NCBI RefSeq assembly: GCF_900142655.1
Contig: NZ_FRBQ01000004.1
Location: forward strand, 62,001 to 126,000
Origin: Phytopseudomonas punonensis
Lineage (GTDB): Bacteria; Pseudomonadota; Gammaproteobacteria; Pseudomonadales; Pseudomonadaceae
Length of the DNA stretch: 64,000 nt
Reading direction: 5' to 3'
Both the position numbers and the translations under genes were made by a program. Shown here piece after piece: positions 62,925-64,000 of this stretch (positions are counted from its first letter, which is position 1; every line of letters starts with the position of its first letter). Under the pieces are notes generated by a model that was not told the origin of the DNA, ran no database searches, and saw only the letters and a program-made list of their open reading frames with translations.

Positions 62925-64000
62925 GTGCAGCTACCCTCACAGCCCAACTCCATCCGCTCGCGGCTATACGATTTCATAGCAATGCGCTGGCTCGTAGGCG
63001 GTTATCTGGTTCTACTGACAGGCCTGTTCTGGATCCCGGATGGCAGTCAGTACACGAAGTACTACTACGCATTGATTGCGGCGCCTGCCCTTCTGGGCCT
63101 TTTAATGGCTCCCACGCAAATCAAACCGATCCTGCGCGACCCCGTAATTATCAGCTTCTTGGTGCTGAGTGCATGGTTGCTCATAAGTATCGGTTGGAGC
63201 CGTGCCGATGAGGCCGTTGGCAGCCTGGCCAAGCGCCCCCTCTACGTATTCATGCTATTCGCAGGCTGCGCCTTGATTGCCCTCAAGAGCGAAAGCCTGC
63301 TGTTGAAGACCCTGCGCATCGGTGCAGGGATCGGTGCGCTGGCAGCTTTGATCAATGTCATTTGGTTCCTACAGAGTGCAGCACCGGGTGATCGCTTAAT
63401 TGGCACTGGTGCGCTACGCAACCCATTGCTCACCTCCCATGTACTTGGCTTTCTGTGCACCTACTGGGTAGCGGCATGGCTGTCGCGCAGCGAACAGCGT
63501 GATTGGCTGCCGGTGGTGATGGCGCTCCCGCTGCTGGCTGCCTTGCTTGCGACAGGCTCGAGAACGCCACTGATGGGCCTGGCCCTGACCAGCTTTTGGA
63601 TGCTGCTGGTGAGCGGAAGGCGCGCTGTTTACTTGGTGAGCGCCCTGCTGATCGGCGCAGGCGCAGTCTATCTTGCTGCTCCGGACATCCTCCTGCAGCG
63701 TGGCACCTCGTTCCGACCTGAACTCTGGGGCGATGCCTGGCGGCAAGCCGGTCAGCACCTCTGGTTTGGAGCGGGCTATGACAGCAAGTTCGAATTCGAT
63801 ATTCCGGGAATTGGCTATCTGCTGCATGACCCGCACAATGTTGAGCTCGCTGTTCTTCTTGAACTGGGGCTGATCGGGCTGGGGCTCTGGGCGATCATGT
63901 ATGCACTCGCTCTCGTTCGCTGCCTGCAGTTACGCGCCCAGCCACAGTTCCAGATCGCATCTGCGCTACTCATATATGGCGTGTGTGCAGGCCTGACAGA
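62925..64000 (+). CDS. O-antigen-ligase-like (WaaL/Wzy-type) membrane protein, cut by the right edge
   Basis: Open reading frame from GTG at 62925 (AGGA 6 nt upstream) to the window edge, 358 codons without stop. It is very hydrophobic with about nine or more membrane segments. The large loop before the end has RGTSFRPELWGDAWRQAG and LHDPHNVELAVLLELGLIGL, the WaaL/Wzy-C 'R...RxELW' and 'HNxxL' landmarks. It would join O-antigen or other polymer to lipid A-core in the periplasm, or polymerise it. An alternative is an exopolysaccharide polymerase. Divergent from mig-14. Confidence 0.82.
   Translation, partial: MQLPSQPNSIRSRLYDFIAMRWLVGGYLVLLTGLFWIPDGSQYTKYYYALIAAPALLGLLMAPTQIKPILRDPVIISFLVLSAWLLISIGWSRADEAVGSLAKRPLYVFMLFAGCALIALKSESLLLKTLRIGAGIGALAALINVIWFLQSAAPGDRLIGTGALRNPLLTSHVLGFLCTYWVAAWLSRSEQRDWLPVVMALPLLAALLATGSRTPLMGLALTSFWMLLVSGRRAVYLVSALLIGAGAVYLAAPDILLQRGTSFRPELWGDAWRQAGQHLWFGAGYDSKFEFDIPGIGYLLHDPHNVELAVLLELGLIGLGLWAIMYALALVRCLQLRAQPQFQIASALLIYGVCAGLT

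Overview
The window is chromosomal DNA from a Pseudomonas-like gammaproteobacterium. GC and third-position GC are high. The gene order rhdA-psd-(PilZ-like)-fimX-serB-(AhpA-like), parC...parE-yqiA-cpdA-DUF1249-nudF-thiC-(TolC), waaA-LysR-SMR and hldE...dnpA/mig-14 follows, from memory, the PA4956-PA5003 stretch of P. aeruginosa PAO1. I cannot name the species. I see no tRNA, rRNA, CRISPR array, insertion sequence or prophage.

0-8.2 kb: rhodanese (cut by the left edge), phosphatidylserine decarboxylase, an uncharacterised protein with a PilZ-like segment, the degenerate c-di-GMP receptor FimX (type IV pili), serB, and an Smp/AhpA-type membrane protein whose C-terminus looks like a degenerate nucleotide-cyclase domain. 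8.2-14 kb: the organosulfur operon lsfA-ssuEADCBF, with an AT-rich promoter carrying a perfect inverted repeat. 14-18.6 kb: maltose-type acetyltransferase, a DMP19-like protein, DNA polymerase II and a small methyltransferase. 18.7-23 kb: the Kup potassium transporter, divergent from a short KdpD-like kinase and a KdpE-like regulator. 23-28.2 kb: betI, then a BetI operator followed by betB and betA (choline to glycine betaine), with a TorT-like periplasmic protein ending tail-to-tail on betA.

28.3-34.8 kb: MdtD-like exporter, DbpA helicase, a REC-REC-GGDEF diguanylate cyclase, a solute-binding protein and a HI0933-type flavoprotein. 34.8-39.6 kb: a serine module (SstT uptake, SdaA deaminase, divergent LysR regulator), then a lone PqiC-like lipoprotein. 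39.8-48.2 kb: a long leftward cluster, nudF-DUF1249-cpdA-yqiA-parE-(phytase-esterase-like)-(retropepsin-like)-parC, with overlaps or very short gaps between several members. 48.4-53.2 kb: a DUF3298-type lipoprotein, thiC under a TPP riboswitch with a long structured leader, and a TolC-family protein. 53.2-64 kb: envelope and drug-tolerance genes: waaA, LysR/EmrE pair, flavoprotein plus aldo-keto reductase plus an unknown protein, hldE, dnpA, mig-14 and an O-antigen-ligase-like gene cut by the right edge.

Most of the window is ordinary core genome. The most unusual points are the cyclase-like domain on the AhpA homologue, kup paired with a truncated KdpDE system, the BetI operator lying downstream of betI, the orphan TorT next to betA, and the repeat-bearing leader between the TPP aptamer and thiC.
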